A DNA stretch of 64,000 bases from Terriglobia bacterium (lineage in GTDB: Bacteria; Acidobacteriota; Terriglobia; JAJPHL01). The notes beneath the pieces are model-generated. The model searched no databases and had not been told where the DNA came from. It was given only the letters and a program-made list of their open reading frames with translations. Positions 7,692-17,296 of the stretch are shown piece after piece. The stretch is from NCBI GenBank assembly GCA_021325275.1, contig JAJPHL010000017.1:1-64000 (forward strand), read 5' to 3'. Positions within the stretch are counted from its first letter, which is position 1. The number at the start of each line of letters is the position of its first letter. A program made the translations under genes and the position numbers.

Positions 7692-7780
7692 GGCCACTCA
7701 CCGGGTCCCTTTTGAAATGGGCGGGAAGGGAGTCGGGTTCACGTGGTTGCGTTTCGATGGTCGCTAACGCCTGCTTGATT

Positions 7781-7908
7781 GTGGTTTTCTCTTCGTCTCT
7801 GTGTCTCTGCGGTAAGAAAACCGCTTGCCGTGAGAGCCATCCTGTGACGCTTGAGAAACCCCAAAGCGGTTCTTTCACCGCAGAGACGCAGAGGCGCAGA
7901 GAAAACCA
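7781..7908. repeat. Word-repeat hairpin (unit like CGCAGAGACGCAGAG)
   Basis: The gap between the acetyltransferase and the ADOP gene (7692-7988) carries a long hairpin. The left arm at 7781-7825 contains TCTCTGTGTCTCTGCGG and the right arm at 7864-7908 contains CCGCAGAGACGCAGAGGCG. The arms extend outward to matching GTGGTTTTCTC and GAGAAAACCA and inward to AAACCGCTT and AAGCGGTT. Confidence 0.75.
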
Positions 7909-7988
7909 AGACAAGCCAACTTTGTTTTTGCCATGGAATCCCCGCTAACTTCCACCGAAGCGAGCCGTCTACCACTCAGGGGGACGAA

Positions 7989-10463
7989 ATGCTTCTTCAA
8001 GATCTGCGCTACGGCCTGCGCGCGCTGGCTAAGTCACCGGGATTCGCGGTGGTCGCCATCTTGACGCTGGCGTTGGGCATTGGCGCGAACAGCGCGATTT
8101 TTTCGGTGGTGAACGGCGTGCTGATTAGCCCGCTGCCCTTCCACAACTCGAGTCGCATTATCGCGTTGTTTCAAGACATGCCGAATTTTTCGCAGGGATC
8201 GATTTCCTATCCGAATTTCTTGGATTGGCAGCGCGATAATCGTTCGTTCGAAATGATCGGTGCGTATCGCTGGGCCAATGGCAGCATCACCGGCGTGGGA
8301 CAACCGGAAAGCGTTCCAGCCCGGCGCATCTCGGCGACCTTCTTCCCGATTCTTGGCGTCGATCCGATTCTGGGACGTAATTTCACCGCGGAAGACGATC
8401 GCCGCGGCGCCGCTCCCGCCGTCCTGATCTCGGAGGGTTTGTGGCAGCGGAAATTCGGTGCGGATCGCAATGTGCTCGGCAAACAGTTAGTGGTGGCGGG
8501 CGCGCAACGCACCATCGTAGGAGTGATTCCGGCATCGTTCCGCTTGAAGATCTGGAACTTTCAGACCGCCGACGTCTACATGCCCATCGGCGAAGAGACG
8601 GATGCGCGGTTCTTCATGCGCGATGCGCATTGGGGCACCAACGCGCTGGGATTGCTGAAGCCGGGCGTCACCCAGGAGCAGGCACGCGAGGATCTGAAGC
8701 GTATCAACGCGGGTCTCGCCGAAACGTATCCCGATGTGAATGCCGGTCTGAAGTCGACCCTCGTTCCGTTGAAGGAGTTGATCGTCGGCGAGATGCGGCC
8801 GGTTCTTCTGGTGCTCCTGGCCGCGATCGGATTTGTGCTGCTGATCGCTTGTGGCAATGTCGCCAACTTGCTCTTGGCGCGCTCCACTTCACGGCAACGC
8901 GAATTTGCCATTCGTCTCGCGCTGGGTGCGGGACAGGGGCGCATTACGATGCAACTGCTCACCGAAAGCGTCCTGCTGGCGGTGTTGGGCGGCGGTCTCG
9001 GTTTGTTGATCGCGAAATGGGGAACCATGGCGGCCGTGGCCGCCGTGCCGCATTCGCTGCCGCGCGCCGAAGAGATTGGCTTGGACAGCCATGTTCTGCT
9101 GTTCACGTTGGCGGTTTCGATTTTGGCAGGCGTCCTTTTTGGTTTGGCGCCGGCGTTGAAGTGCGCTTCTCGGAACTTCGGCGAGTCGCTCAAAGGCCGT
9201 TCCATTTCCGGCTACCGCTCGCGCACGCAGGCGGCGTTTGTGATCGGAGAGATGGCCATGGCCTTCGTGCTGCTGATCGGCGCGGGCCTGATGATTCGCA
9301 CGCTCGTGGAATTGTGGCGCGTCGATCCGGGATTTGATCCGCACAACGTAATGAATTTCGGGATCAACCCCGCGCCTTCCCTAGCGGATCAATCTCCGGA
9401 GGCGATTCGCGCTTTTCTCCGCGGTCTGCACGCGTCGTTGCGCGACACACCGGGGATCGAGTATGCCTCCTTGGATTGGGGCGCGACGCCGATGGAGAGC
9501 GACAACGAAACGGGCTTTTGGGTGGAAGGCCAACCGCAGCCGGCGCGTTCGGTGGATCTTCCGCTCGCGCTCGAGTACATCGTGGAGCCGGACTATTTGC
9601 CGGCCATGCGCATTCCGCTGTTGCGCGGACGCTTTATCAGCGACGCGGACAATGAGCATTCCGTTCCGGTCGCGGTGATCGACCGAGCTTTCGCGGAAAG
9701 CTATTTTGCGGGCCAAGATCCCATCGGCAAGCATGTCTACATTCGCGATTCCGATTCGAACGACGCGTCGCATCGCAGTTCGATTTCGCTGCTGGTGGTG
9801 GGCGTGGTGGGACATGTGAGCCAATTTGGACTGGCGGACGACGCCAAGCGCTCGCTGCAGGCCCAACTCTACACCTCGTTCATGCAGGGATCGGACGATC
9901 GCATGAAGCGGGTGGCCGCCGGACTGAATGTGTATACGCGGTTTCGCGAACCGTTGAAAGCGGAAGCGGTTTTTCAAACCGTGCGCAACCGGCTCTCGTC
10001 CGGCAATGGCGAACTGATTGTTTCCGGCAACGAGTCCGAAGAAGAGATTGTCGCGCAATCCATCGCCAGCCAGCGATTTTCGGTGATCTTGCTGGGGATT
10101 TTCGCGGCCCTGGCGTTGTTGCTGGCCAGCGTGGGAATTTACGGCGTGCTCTCGTATTTGGTCGGGCAGCGAACCCAGGAGATCGGCGTGCGGATGGCGT
10201 TAGGCGCGCAACGATTTCACGTGCTTCGGATGGTGCTGGGAGACGGCGCGCGCATGATGATGATCGGCGTTGCGATTGGAGGAGTCGCCGCGCTGGGTTT
10301 GACGCGTTGGATGGCCAGCATGTTGTTTGGTGTTACGCCGACCGATCCGCTGACGTTTGCTGCAGTGGCGGTGGTGCTATGCGGAATCGGCTTGTGCGCA
10401 TGTTACGTGCCGGCGTACCGCGCGATGCGCGTGGATCCGATGACGGCGCTGCGGCACGAGTGA
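7989..10463 (+). CDS. ADOP-type orphan ABC permease (MacB/FtsX family)
   Basis: This 824-residue inner-membrane protein has the acidobacterial duplicated orphan permease layout. A first helix (AILTLALGIGANSAIFSVVN) is followed by a MacB-like periplasmic core, a three-helix FtsX domain (LLAAIGFVLLIACGNVANLL), a second periplasmic core, and a second FtsX domain (LLLASVGIYGVLSYLVGQRT to VDPMTALRH). No ATPase gene is adjacent, as is usual for this family, so what energises it is unknown; export or mechanotransmission by analogy with MacB is inference. The ATG at 7989 gives the canonical N-terminus MLLQDLRYGLRALAKSPGFA and has GGGGGA upstream. The frame upstream of it runs through the hairpin and is rejected. 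Confidence 0.93.
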   Translation: MLLQDLRYGLRALAKSPGFAVVAILTLALGIGANSAIFSVVNGVLISPLPFHNSSRIIALFQDMPNFSQGSISYPNFLDWQRDNRSFEMIGAYRWANGSITGVGQPESVPARRISATFFPILGVDPILGRNFTAEDDRRGAAPAVLISEGLWQRKFGADRNVLGKQLVVAGAQRTIVGVIPASFRLKIWNFQTADVYMPIGEETDARFFMRDAHWGTNALGLLKPGVTQEQAREDLKRINAGLAETYPDVNAGLKSTLVPLKELIVGEMRPVLLVLLAAIGFVLLIACGNVANLLLARSTSRQREFAIRLALGAGQGRITMQLLTESVLLAVLGGGLGLLIAKWGTMAAVAAVPHSLPRAEEIGLDSHVLLFTLAVSILAGVLFGLAPALKCASRNFGESLKGRSISGYRSRTQAAFVIGEMAMAFVLLIGAGLMIRTLVELWRVDPGFDPHNVMNFGINPAPSLADQSPEAIRAFLRGLHASLRDTPGIEYASLDWGATPMESDNETGFWVEGQPQPARSVDLPLALEYIVEPDYLPAMRIPLLRGRFISDADNEHSVPVAVIDRAFAESYFAGQDPIGKHVYIRDSDSNDASHRSSISLLVVGVVGHVSQFGLADDAKRSLQAQLYTSFMQGSDDRMKRVAAGLNVYTRFREPLKAEAVFQTVRNRLSSGNGELIVSGNESEEEIVAQSIASQRFSVILLGIFAALALLLASVGIYGVLSYLVGQRTQEIGVRMALGAQRFHVLRMVLGDGARMMMIGVAIGGVAALGLTRWMASMLFGVTPTDPLTFAAVAVVLCGIGLCACYVPAYRAMRVDPMTALRHE

Positions 10464-10491
10464 CGCCGCCGCGCCGTACAGCCTGGCAGTT

Positions 10492-10601
10492 CAACACAGA
10501 GCAAACGGAGCACACGGAGAACACAGAGAACACAGAGAAAACCAAACGCAAATTCTGCTTTTCTCGGTGCGCTCTGTGTCCTCTGTGATCTCCGTGTCAA
10601 A
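10492..10601. repeat. Word-repeat hairpin (unit like ACACAGAG)
   Basis: Between the ADOP gene and the GH28-like gene one arm reads as repeated ACACGGAG/ACACAGAG words (10492-10540). The other arm carries the complement (CGCTCTGTGTCCTCTGTGAT, up to about 10601). It is a large imperfect hairpin of the same design as those at 5104, 7781, 24963 and 26540. Confidence 0.75.
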
Positions 10602-10630
10602 TTGCCCGGCTCCGGTGTATCATCGCTTTC

Positions 10631-12313
10631 ATGCCTGACTTTAGCGATAAATCTCTGTCCCGAAGAGCATTGCTTTCGGCGTCGCCGGCCGCGGTGGGAT
10701 TCGTGGCCGGTGCGCAAGCACAAACGCCCGCACCCGGCAACGATCTCGGCGCGCGCACCTACAACATCCGTGACTTCGGTGCGCGCGGCGACGGCAAAAC
10801 GCTCGACACTGCGGCCCTGCAGGCCGCGATCGACGCGTGCAATCGCGATCATGGCGGCACGGTGCTCGTGCCCGCGGGAACGTTTGTGATCGGAACCGTG
10901 GAGTTGAAAAGTTACGTGACGTTGCACCTCGCTTCGGGAGCGACGTTACTTGGAAGCGCGGACGGCAAGCAGTATCACGCCGTCGACGCGATCCCGTTGC
11001 GCGGCGATTCCACGCTCGAAGACGGCAACTGGGCGCTGATCTTCGCGGTGAAAGCGGAAAACTTTTCCGTCGAAGGACCGGGAACCATCGACGGCCAGGG
11101 GAAGCAATTCCTGAGTCCGCAACGCGGTGTTCCCCCGCCCTCGGGGATCGGCGGCGCGCAGCGGCCGTATCATTTGCTCTTTCATCAGTGCACCAATTTT
11201 TCGGTGCGTAGTCTATTTCTGAAGGACTGCGCGTTCCATTCCATCCGAATCATTCAATCGAGCTACGTGCAACTCGACGCGATCCGCATTTTCAATCGCG
11301 TGAATCACAACAACGACGGATTTCACTTCATCTCCGCGACGCACGTGGCGATGTCGAACTGTATCGTGGAATGTCAGGACGACGCTTGCGCGCTTTTCGG
11401 CAGTTGCCAGTACATCACGGTGAACAATTGCCAGTTCTCGACGCGCTGGAGCGTGTTTCGATTCGGCGGCGGCACGGTGCGGAATATCGCGGTGTCGAAT
11501 TGTTTGATCTGGGACACGTTCGGTTGTCCGATCAAGATTCGCGCGGGCCAAGGACCGCTGATCGAGAACCTGTCGTTCTTCAATATCGAAATGCGCAACG
11601 TCACCGGGCCGATTTCCATTTGCCTGGGACCGCCGAATCGCGGGCAAGTGCAACTCGGCACGCTGGCCAGCGCCGATTCCGCGCCGACCACCGGCATCGC
11701 GCGCAACATTTCGTTTCGCGGAATTCACGCGACGGTCGTAGCGCCGTTTCAGCAACCGGATGTTCCCTTCACCACCAACTATAATCCTGGCGAAGTGAAG
11801 AGTTGCATCGGATTGAGCGCCGTCGGCGGCGCAGTGATCGAGAACGTCAGTTTCGACGACGTGCACATCACTTTTCCCGGCGGCGGCACAGCTGAAGACG
11901 GCGCGTTGCGCGACGTTCCGAAAGTTGTCGGCGAGTATTACGCGGCGGGCGTTTTTCCGGCGTACGCGTTGTACGCGCGCAGCGTCCGAGGACTCACGTT
12001 GAACAACGTGCGTTTCCAAGCGGCGAGCCAGGAACTGCGTCCCGCGATCGTGTTTGATCACGTGGAGGACGCCGCGGTGAACGCGCTTTCGGTTTCGGCG
12101 GACACGCGCGCCGAATCCGTGGCGCGATTCATCGACTCGCGCGATGTGCTCGTTACGGCGGCGCGCGTCACAGCACCGGGTCCCGAGTTTCTGCGCGTGG
12201 AAGGCGCGTCGAGCACGGGAATCGTCGTGGATGGCGGCGATTTGCGTAAAGCGGCCAAGACGTTTTCGACCGGCGCGGGCGCGGCGGAGTCGAGCGTGAA
12301 AGTCCGCGGTTAA
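10631..12313 (+). CDS. Exported GH28-like right-handed beta-helix glycosidase
   Basis: This 560-residue protein looks like a polygalacturonase or related glycosidase that acts on pectin-type polysaccharides outside the cytoplasm. The N-terminus has a Tat-like signal (SRRALLSASPAAVGF, ending GAQAQT). The mature protein begins with the pectate-lyase superfamily segment YNIRDFGARGDGKTLDTAAL and continues as a parallel beta-helix. Candidate catalytic regions are NHNNDGFHF and CQDDACALFG, which correspond to the two acidic motifs of GH28. The canonical GHG and RIK motifs are altered (GSC, and CPIKIRAGQG), so substrate specificity may differ. Its stop overlaps the convergent LodB-like gene by four bases. 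Confidence 0.82.
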   Translation: MPDFSDKSLSRRALLSASPAAVGFVAGAQAQTPAPGNDLGARTYNIRDFGARGDGKTLDTAALQAAIDACNRDHGGTVLVPAGTFVIGTVELKSYVTLHLASGATLLGSADGKQYHAVDAIPLRGDSTLEDGNWALIFAVKAENFSVEGPGTIDGQGKQFLSPQRGVPPPSGIGGAQRPYHLLFHQCTNFSVRSLFLKDCAFHSIRIIQSSYVQLDAIRIFNRVNHNNDGFHFISATHVAMSNCIVECQDDACALFGSCQYITVNNCQFSTRWSVFRFGGGTVRNIAVSNCLIWDTFGCPIKIRAGQGPLIENLSFFNIEMRNVTGPISICLGPPNRGQVQLGTLASADSAPTTGIARNISFRGIHATVVAPFQQPDVPFTTNYNPGEVKSCIGLSAVGGAVIENVSFDDVHITFPGGGTAEDGALRDVPKVVGEYYAAGVFPAYALYARSVRGLTLNNVRFQAASQELRPAIVFDHVEDAAVNALSVSADTRAESVARFIDSRDVLVTAARVTAPGPEFLRVEGASSTGIVVDGGDLRKAAKTFSTGAGAAESSVKVRG

Positions 12314-13308
12314 GGCATTCTTCTTCGCTGCCAAAACCCTGCTTCGGGCCAGCGCTGCTCAGCGGCATAAAACTGGCCGCGCTGCCGGCGGTAATTCGCG
12401 AAATTCTCGCGTACGGCTGAGACATACTGCGGAATTGTTCCGTTGCGAATAGCCGAGGCAGCCGATTCCCCGCCCGAGATCGCTTGAAATACTCCAAAGC
12501 CGCTTAGCGGATCGTGCGACGCGGCGCAATCGCCAACAGCGATCCAATTGTCGCCCTTGATGTTCCGGCCGATCCCTGAAATCACGTGAACCACGCGAGA
12601 GTCCGCAATTTTCGCGTCGCCGATCCGCGCGCGAATCGACGCCGCAAGTTCCAGTTGCTCGCCGAGAACGATGCCCTGCCCGTACGTTTCACGATCGGTG
12701 AAGAACATGGCGATCGACTCGGCGCCGGGCAGCGGCGCGCAATACCACCAGCCGTTCGGAACCGCCTCGATACAAGTTCGAAGATCCATCGACCGGCCAT
12801 TGGAATGCAGGAGGCGCACAACGATGGCGACCAAAACATCCTCGGCATCCGCGGGATTGCGGCCACTCGCGTGGACCACGAAGTCGCACGGCAGTTCGCG
12901 CGGACGCACGCGCGTACCGGGAAATAATGCGACTCCTTCGGCGCCGGCGCGCCGCCACAGCATTTCGTCGAAACGCGCACGGTCCACATGCCACCCGCAT
13001 CCGTGCACGTTCCGCACAAAGTCTTGCTCATGCGGCGAATCGCCTCCCCAGACCGAAACAATCCCCGGCGATTCCAAGGGATTCGTCGACAGAAAGCCGT
13101 CCCACAATTCCAAACGTCTTAACAGAGGATTGATTTCTGGCGGAAGTGTCTCTCCGTAACGCGGATGATCGAAGCCTTCCGCTTCGTAGATCGCGACTTT
13201 CCGGCCCGCCCGCGCCAAACAAAGCGCGGTGGTTGATCCCGCCGGACCACCGCCAATTACGCCGATGTCGAAATATTTACTTTCCAATTCCGACAGATAA
13301 TGCCACAA
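12310..13308 (-). CDS. LodB-like FAD-dependent maturase of a CTQ oxidase
   Basis: This flavoprotein of up to 332 residues has the N-terminal FAD-binding motif FDIGVIGGGPAGSTTALCLA. It also has the tryptophan-halogenase/LodB-type RYGETLPPEINPLLRRLELW and the second FAD motif WIAVGDCAASHDPLSGFGVF. In known systems LodB-type proteins are required to build the cysteine tryptophylquinone cofactor in LodA, and the adjacent divergent gene encodes a LodA-like protein. No ATG is available near the start: TTG at 13308 or TTG at 13287 are the candidates, so the exact N-terminus is uncertain. It is head-to-head with LodA rather than downstream of it. Confidence 0.85.
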   Translation of the reverse strand: MWHYLSELESKYFDIGVIGGGPAGSTTALCLARAGRKVAIYEAEGFDHPRYGETLPPEINPLLRRLELWDGFLSTNPLESPGIVSVWGGDSPHEQDFVRNVHGCGWHVDRARFDEMLWRRAGAEGVALFPGTRVRPRELPCDFVVHASGRNPADAEDVLVAIVVRLLHSNGRSMDLRTCIEAVPNGWWYCAPLPGAESIAMFFTDRETYGQGIVLGEQLELAASIRARIGDAKIADSRVVHVISGIGRNIKGDNWIAVGDCAASHDPLSGFGVFQAISGGESAASAIRNGTIPQYVSAVRENFANYRRQRGQFYAAEQRWPEAGFWQRRRMP

Positions 13309-13316
13309 TCCGCCGC

Positions 13317-15185
13317 ATGACTCAAATTGTGAGCGCGCGTATTCATCCCGCCATCGGCATCGCCCGAATCGGGAACAGTCCCGACGAGTATTTTATTGGC
13401 CCGGAAGTCCCGCACCCAATTCCTCCCCCGCCGGGAGGATACAAGGATCCCCAAGGGCGCTTGAAGCGCCAGGCGGCGCTGTTTCGCGTCTACGGATATG
13501 ACGCGCAGGGTCAGGTGGTCGCCGAGCTGACCGCCGAGAATTCCGAGATCGCTTGGACGGTTCACGTGGCCAACAAGAAGGCCGCTTGGTACGACTTTGT
13601 TGTCGCGCTGGACATTCCTGAAGCCGCGGAAACGCGCGCGCCGCTTCGCAACTCCTGGGTCGCGGCGAAGGATCGCCACAAATTGGTCATCGATCCGGGA
13701 CCGCGCAGCGTTTCCGGCCGCGATCAAAAAGCGGTGGCATTCGACACCGGAAAATTCTTCGATACCGCGGTCTATTTGGGCGAATTGCGCACCGATCACG
13801 ACGGTCATTTGATTTTCCTGGGCGGCCGCGGCGTTTCGGGATCGCCCTTCCCCGGAAATACCATGACCACCTTCGCCAACAACAGCGGATGGCACGACGA
13901 TATTTCCGATGGTCCCGTGACCGCCTCCGTCAAGGTGGGCGCCAAGGAAATTCCCGTGGAGCCGGCGTGGGTGGTGTGCGCGCCGCCGAATTACGGTCCT
14001 GACCTGGTGACGCCCCAGACGATGTACGACGTGATCTACGATGCGCTTGCGGGGTTGTCGCTGCCGAAGAAGCAAAAGCCGAGTTTCCAGAACGACATTC
14101 TTCCCCTGCTGGAGCAGTGCAACGACGCCCAATGGGTCAACAACGGGTTTTTTGTTCTCTTCGGTTTCGGCTCCCCCAACGATTTTCTGCGTCCCGAGAT
14201 TCTCGCCAAGCTCGCCGCGCCCGGACCGGAATTTCAGGAATTGCGCCGGCGGATTTTCTACATGTTCCGCGACCCCGCTTCACCGGCGGTTCAGCCTTTG
14301 TTGTGGCCTCCGATTTACGGCGATGCATTCGGCAATTTCGACGATAGCCCGCGCGTCTATTTCGCCGTCACCAAGACGCTCTACGGCTATTTGAACCAGT
14401 GGTTCCAAGGCGATTTCATCAGCGACTATGATCCGCACCCGGCTGAGCCGCAGAGAATCGGCGACGTTCCGCTGGAAGCGCAGCCCGATACGCTCGATCG
14501 CGCCGCGCTGCACTTCTGCATGGGCGGGCCATTCCATCCCGGCTGCGAAATGACGTGGCCGATGCGCGTGTCATCGATATACGGGCGTCCCTTCCGGCTG
14601 AAACATGTGCCCGGCGGTTTGGTCGAACCGAGTTACGGCGAGTTTCTCACGCCGGCGATGGTGACGTCCGACGATGGACCGCTCTCTCAAAACGGTCCTG
14701 GGGATATTTCGCGATGGATGGCGATTCCCTGGCAGGCCGACACCGCCAGTTGCCGCTCCGGCTATCCGACGGCGGTCTATCCCGATCCGTACGTTCCTAC
14801 GTTCTGGCCGTCGCGCGTACCGAATCACGTGCTGACGGAAGCCGATTACCGAAAAGTGATGGACAAGAGCCTACCGCACCAGGATCGCGTCGCGGCGTTC
14901 AACAGTCGCGAGAACTGGCTGCGTGGACTGAATCTCAAAACCCCGTACGTGCACCAGATCACCAAGATGGTCAGCGATTTCGGCGAACTGGGCATCGTCG
15001 AGAAGCGCCCTGGCCCCAGCGATCCGGCCTTCCCCCCGGAAGTGTTTGTGGAAACGCAAGCGTCGATCGTGAAGCCTGGCTTACTGAAGGCCGCCGCCAA
15101 GCGGGAGGCTGCGGAGGTTGCCGAAGTCAGCGAGGATTTCGCCAACGCCCGGTTTGGAGGCCGTGCGCGACGGTCCCAGGCGTAG
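13317..15185 (+). CDS. LodA/GoxA-like CTQ-dependent amine or amino-acid oxidase
   Basis: This 622-residue protein belongs to the LodA family, quinoproteins that oxidatively deaminate free amino acids (lysine for LodA, glycine for GoxA), releasing ammonia and hydrogen peroxide. The N-terminus HPAIGIARIGNSPDEYFIGP is the family signature. The cofactor region shows Cys401 in HFCMGGPFHPGCEMTW, and Trp467 and Trp472 in ISRWMAIPWQADTASC. One of these Trp residues, probably that of PWQAD, should crosslink with the Cys to form cysteine tryptophylquinone. It is shorter than LodA itself (about 726 residues) and has no signal peptide. The ATG at 13317 is chosen over upstream frames that run antisense into LodB. 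A GATAAT box at 13296-13301 could be its -10 element. Confidence 0.9.
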   Translation: MTQIVSARIHPAIGIARIGNSPDEYFIGPEVPHPIPPPPGGYKDPQGRLKRQAALFRVYGYDAQGQVVAELTAENSEIAWTVHVANKKAAWYDFVVALDIPEAAETRAPLRNSWVAAKDRHKLVIDPGPRSVSGRDQKAVAFDTGKFFDTAVYLGELRTDHDGHLIFLGGRGVSGSPFPGNTMTTFANNSGWHDDISDGPVTASVKVGAKEIPVEPAWVVCAPPNYGPDLVTPQTMYDVIYDALAGLSLPKKQKPSFQNDILPLLEQCNDAQWVNNGFFVLFGFGSPNDFLRPEILAKLAAPGPEFQELRRRIFYMFRDPASPAVQPLLWPPIYGDAFGNFDDSPRVYFAVTKTLYGYLNQWFQGDFISDYDPHPAEPQRIGDVPLEAQPDTLDRAALHFCMGGPFHPGCEMTWPMRVSSIYGRPFRLKHVPGGLVEPSYGEFLTPAMVTSDDGPLSQNGPGDISRWMAIPWQADTASCRSGYPTAVYPDPYVPTFWPSRVPNHVLTEADYRKVMDKSLPHQDRVAAFNSRENWLRGLNLKTPYVHQITKMVSDFGELGIVEKRPGPSDPAFPPEVFVETQASIVKPGLLKAAAKREAAEVAEVSEDFANARFGGRARRSQA

Positions 15186-15319
15186 CTGCACGAACCGGCC
15201 TAGTGGTTTCAGGGGATGCCGGTATCCCTTATGGACGGTACGTAACTCTCAGGGACCCCAGGTCGTCCAACGTAGTGAAGGCTGCAAGAGCAGCCGGCCG
15301 CAATTTTAAGGAGGGGATC

Positions 15320-15802
15320 ATGTACAAGAAACTGGCTCTCGCAGCGTCGCTGGCAGCAGCGTTGTTGATGTGCCCGGTTGCCTTCGCTCAGCGTGGCCAC
15401 GGCGGCGGTGGCGGTGGTTTCCACGGCGGCGGTGGCGGTGGCTTCCACGGTGGCGGCGGATTTTCGGGCGGACACGCCCCGGCCGTCTCCGGACGTAGCT
15501 TTGGCGGTGGCGGCGGATTTCGAGGCAGCGCGCCGGCATTCCGTGGCGGTAGCTCGTTCCGCGGCGGATCGTCGTTCCGTGGCGGGTATTACGGGGGCCG
15601 CGGCTACTACGGTGGTCGATACTATGGCGGCGGTTGGGGAATCGGCTTAGGTTTCGGATACCCCTACTATGGCTATGGATACGGCGGCTACCCGTACGCT
15701 TACGGCTATCCTTACTACGGATACGGCTACGCTCCGGCGTGCAATCCGTCGGGATACTACGATCAAGCGGGATACTGGCACCCTTATCCGGGCTGCTACT
15801 AA
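15320..15802 (+). CDS. Secreted Gly/Tyr-rich protein
   Basis: This 160-residue protein has a clear Sec signal (MYKKLALAASLAAALLMCPV, cleaved near AFAQ). A low-complexity mature part follows: Gly-His runs (GGGGGFHGGGGG), then FRGGSSFRGGS repeats, then Tyr-Gly-Pro repeats (YPYYGYGYGGYPYAYGYPYY). It ends with an ordered-looking tail, SGYYDQAGYWHPYPGCY. A strong AAGGAGGGG lies at good spacing before the ATG. Such proteins are often loosely attached to the outer membrane or matrix; the function is unknown. It is separated from LodA by about 130 bases that hold nothing recognisable. Confidence 0.8.
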   Translation: MYKKLALAASLAAALLMCPVAFAQRGHGGGGGGFHGGGGGGFHGGGGFSGGHAPAVSGRSFGGGGGFRGSAPAFRGGSSFRGGSSFRGGYYGGRGYYGGRYYGGGWGIGLGFGYPYYGYGYGGYPYAYGYPYYGYGYAPACNPSGYYDQAGYWHPYPGCY

Positions 15803-15810
15803 ACCCGTCA

Positions 15811-15850
15811 GTTCTGAGTGCTGAGTCCTGAGTTCTCAGCACTCAGCACT
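15811..15850. repeat. Short word-repeat hairpin (same word as 5104-5184)
   Basis: GTTCTGAGTGCTGAGTCCTG is followed within a few bases by its complement (CTCAGCACTCAGCACT). It lies between the convergent Gly/Tyr-rich gene and the dihydropyrimidinase and could serve as a bidirectional transcription stop. Confidence 0.7.
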
Positions 15851-15854
15851 GTCT

Positions 15855-17246
15855 TTATGCTCCGGAATACGTCGCGCGCTTGATGAACTCGCCTGCTCCG
15901 GCTCGACCATAGAACTTGTCGCCTTCCACCAGCACTTTCCCGCGCGATAAAACCACGTCAGGCATGCCTTTCACCTTGATTCCTTCGAACATCGAGTAGT
16001 CCACGCGCATGTGGTGTGTGGCCGCGCTGATAGTGTGCTCGCGGTTGGGATCGAAGATCACAATGTCGGCGTCGCTGCCCACGGCGATGGTGCCTTTGCG
16101 TGGATATAACCCAAATAGTTTTGCTGGAGTTGTGGCCACTATCTCAACAAAACGATTAATGCTGAACCGCCCCGCCGCCGGACCTCCCGAATAGATCAAA
16201 CTGAAGCGATGCTCAATGCCCGGACCGCCGTTCGGGATCTTCGTGAAGTCGTCGCGGCCGAGTTCCTTCTGTTCCTTGAAGCAGAACGGACAGTGGTCGG
16301 TGGAAACCACTTGCAGATGATCGTTCTTTAGACCCTGCCACAGCTTTTCCTGATTCCATTTTTCGCGCAGCGGCGGCGTGAAAACGTACTTCGCGCCGTC
16401 GAAGCCGCCAGGATTGTCGAAATTATCGAGCGACAAATAAAGGTACTGCGGGCACGTCTCCGCATACACCGGCAATCCCTTGTCGCGGCCCTCGCGGACT
16501 TTCTGAAGGGCGTCGTCGCAACTCAAGTGCACGATATAGAGCGGCGATCCCGCGATTTCCGCCAGCGCGATTGCGCGCGACACCGCTTCTGCTTCCAGTG
16601 AGGTAGGCCGCGTGAGCGCGTGATACTTCGGCGCGGTCTTGCCTTCCGCCAAGGCTTGCTGCACGATCACGTCAATCGCTCCACCGTTTTCGGCATGCAT
16701 GCAAACCATCGCGCCGTTCTTCGACGTTTGCTGGAGCACGCGGAAAATCGTCGCGTCGTCGAGCATGAAGACGCCGGGATAGGCCATGAACAGCTTGAAA
16801 CTTGTCACGCCGTCGCGGACCAGCGCGTTCATTTCCTCCAGGCGCGCCGCCGGAACGTCGGTCATGATGCAGTGGAAGGCGTAATCGGCCACGGCCTTGC
16901 CGTCGGCTTTCTTCATCCATGTGTCGAACGCCGTGCGCAGGTCCTGACCCTTGTACTGGATCGCGAAATCAACGATCGTGGTCGTTCCGCCGTAGGCCGC
17001 GGCCGTCGTGCCGGTTTCGAAATCGTCGGCGGAGGTGCTGCCGCCGAAGGGCATATCGAGGTGCGTGTGCGCGTCGATACCGCCCGGAAAAACGTAGCGC
17101 CCGGTGGCATCGATAACCTTCTTGGCGTCGCGCGGCAGCGACTTTCCGATCGCCGTGATCTTGCCATCTTCAATCGCCACGTCGGCCGCGTAGGTGTCGG
17201 TTGCGGTAACTACTGTGCCATTCGTAATAATCGTGTCGAATCCCAT
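15855..17246 (-). CDS. hydA: Dihydropyrimidinase (D-hydantoinase)
   Basis: This 463-residue cyclic amidohydrolase opens dihydrouracil or dihydrothymine (or 5-substituted hydantoins) in reductive pyrimidine breakdown. The binuclear metal site is visible: GGIDAHTHLDMPFGG, the Lys that is carboxylated in TSFKLFMAYPG, the His residues of CMHAENG and YIVHLSCDDA, and the Asp of VSTDHCPFC. Length and motif order are normal for the family. The ATG at 17246 (MGFDTIITNG) is preferred to the TTG/GTG extension to 17297, which would overlap the divergent gene. The next steps of the pathway (beta-ureidopropionase, dihydropyrimidine dehydrogenase) are not in the window. Confidence 0.93.
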   Translation of the reverse strand: MGFDTIITNGTVVTATDTYAADVAIEDGKITAIGKSLPRDAKKVIDATGRYVFPGGIDAHTHLDMPFGGSTSADDFETGTTAAAYGGTTTIVDFAIQYKGQDLRTAFDTWMKKADGKAVADYAFHCIMTDVPAARLEEMNALVRDGVTSFKLFMAYPGVFMLDDATIFRVLQQTSKNGAMVCMHAENGGAIDVIVQQALAEGKTAPKYHALTRPTSLEAEAVSRAIALAEIAGSPLYIVHLSCDDALQKVREGRDKGLPVYAETCPQYLYLSLDNFDNPGGFDGAKYVFTPPLREKWNQEKLWQGLKNDHLQVVSTDHCPFCFKEQKELGRDDFTKIPNGGPGIEHRFSLIYSGGPAAGRFSINRFVEIVATTPAKLFGLYPRKGTIAVGSDADIVIFDPNREHTISAATHHMRVDYSMFEGIKVKGMPDVVLSRGKVLVEGDKFYGRAGAGEFIKRATYSGA

Positions 17247-17296
17247 AATTCGGTCATTGTATGCTAAACACGCCTGCTCAGCGGGCGGAGGAACCA

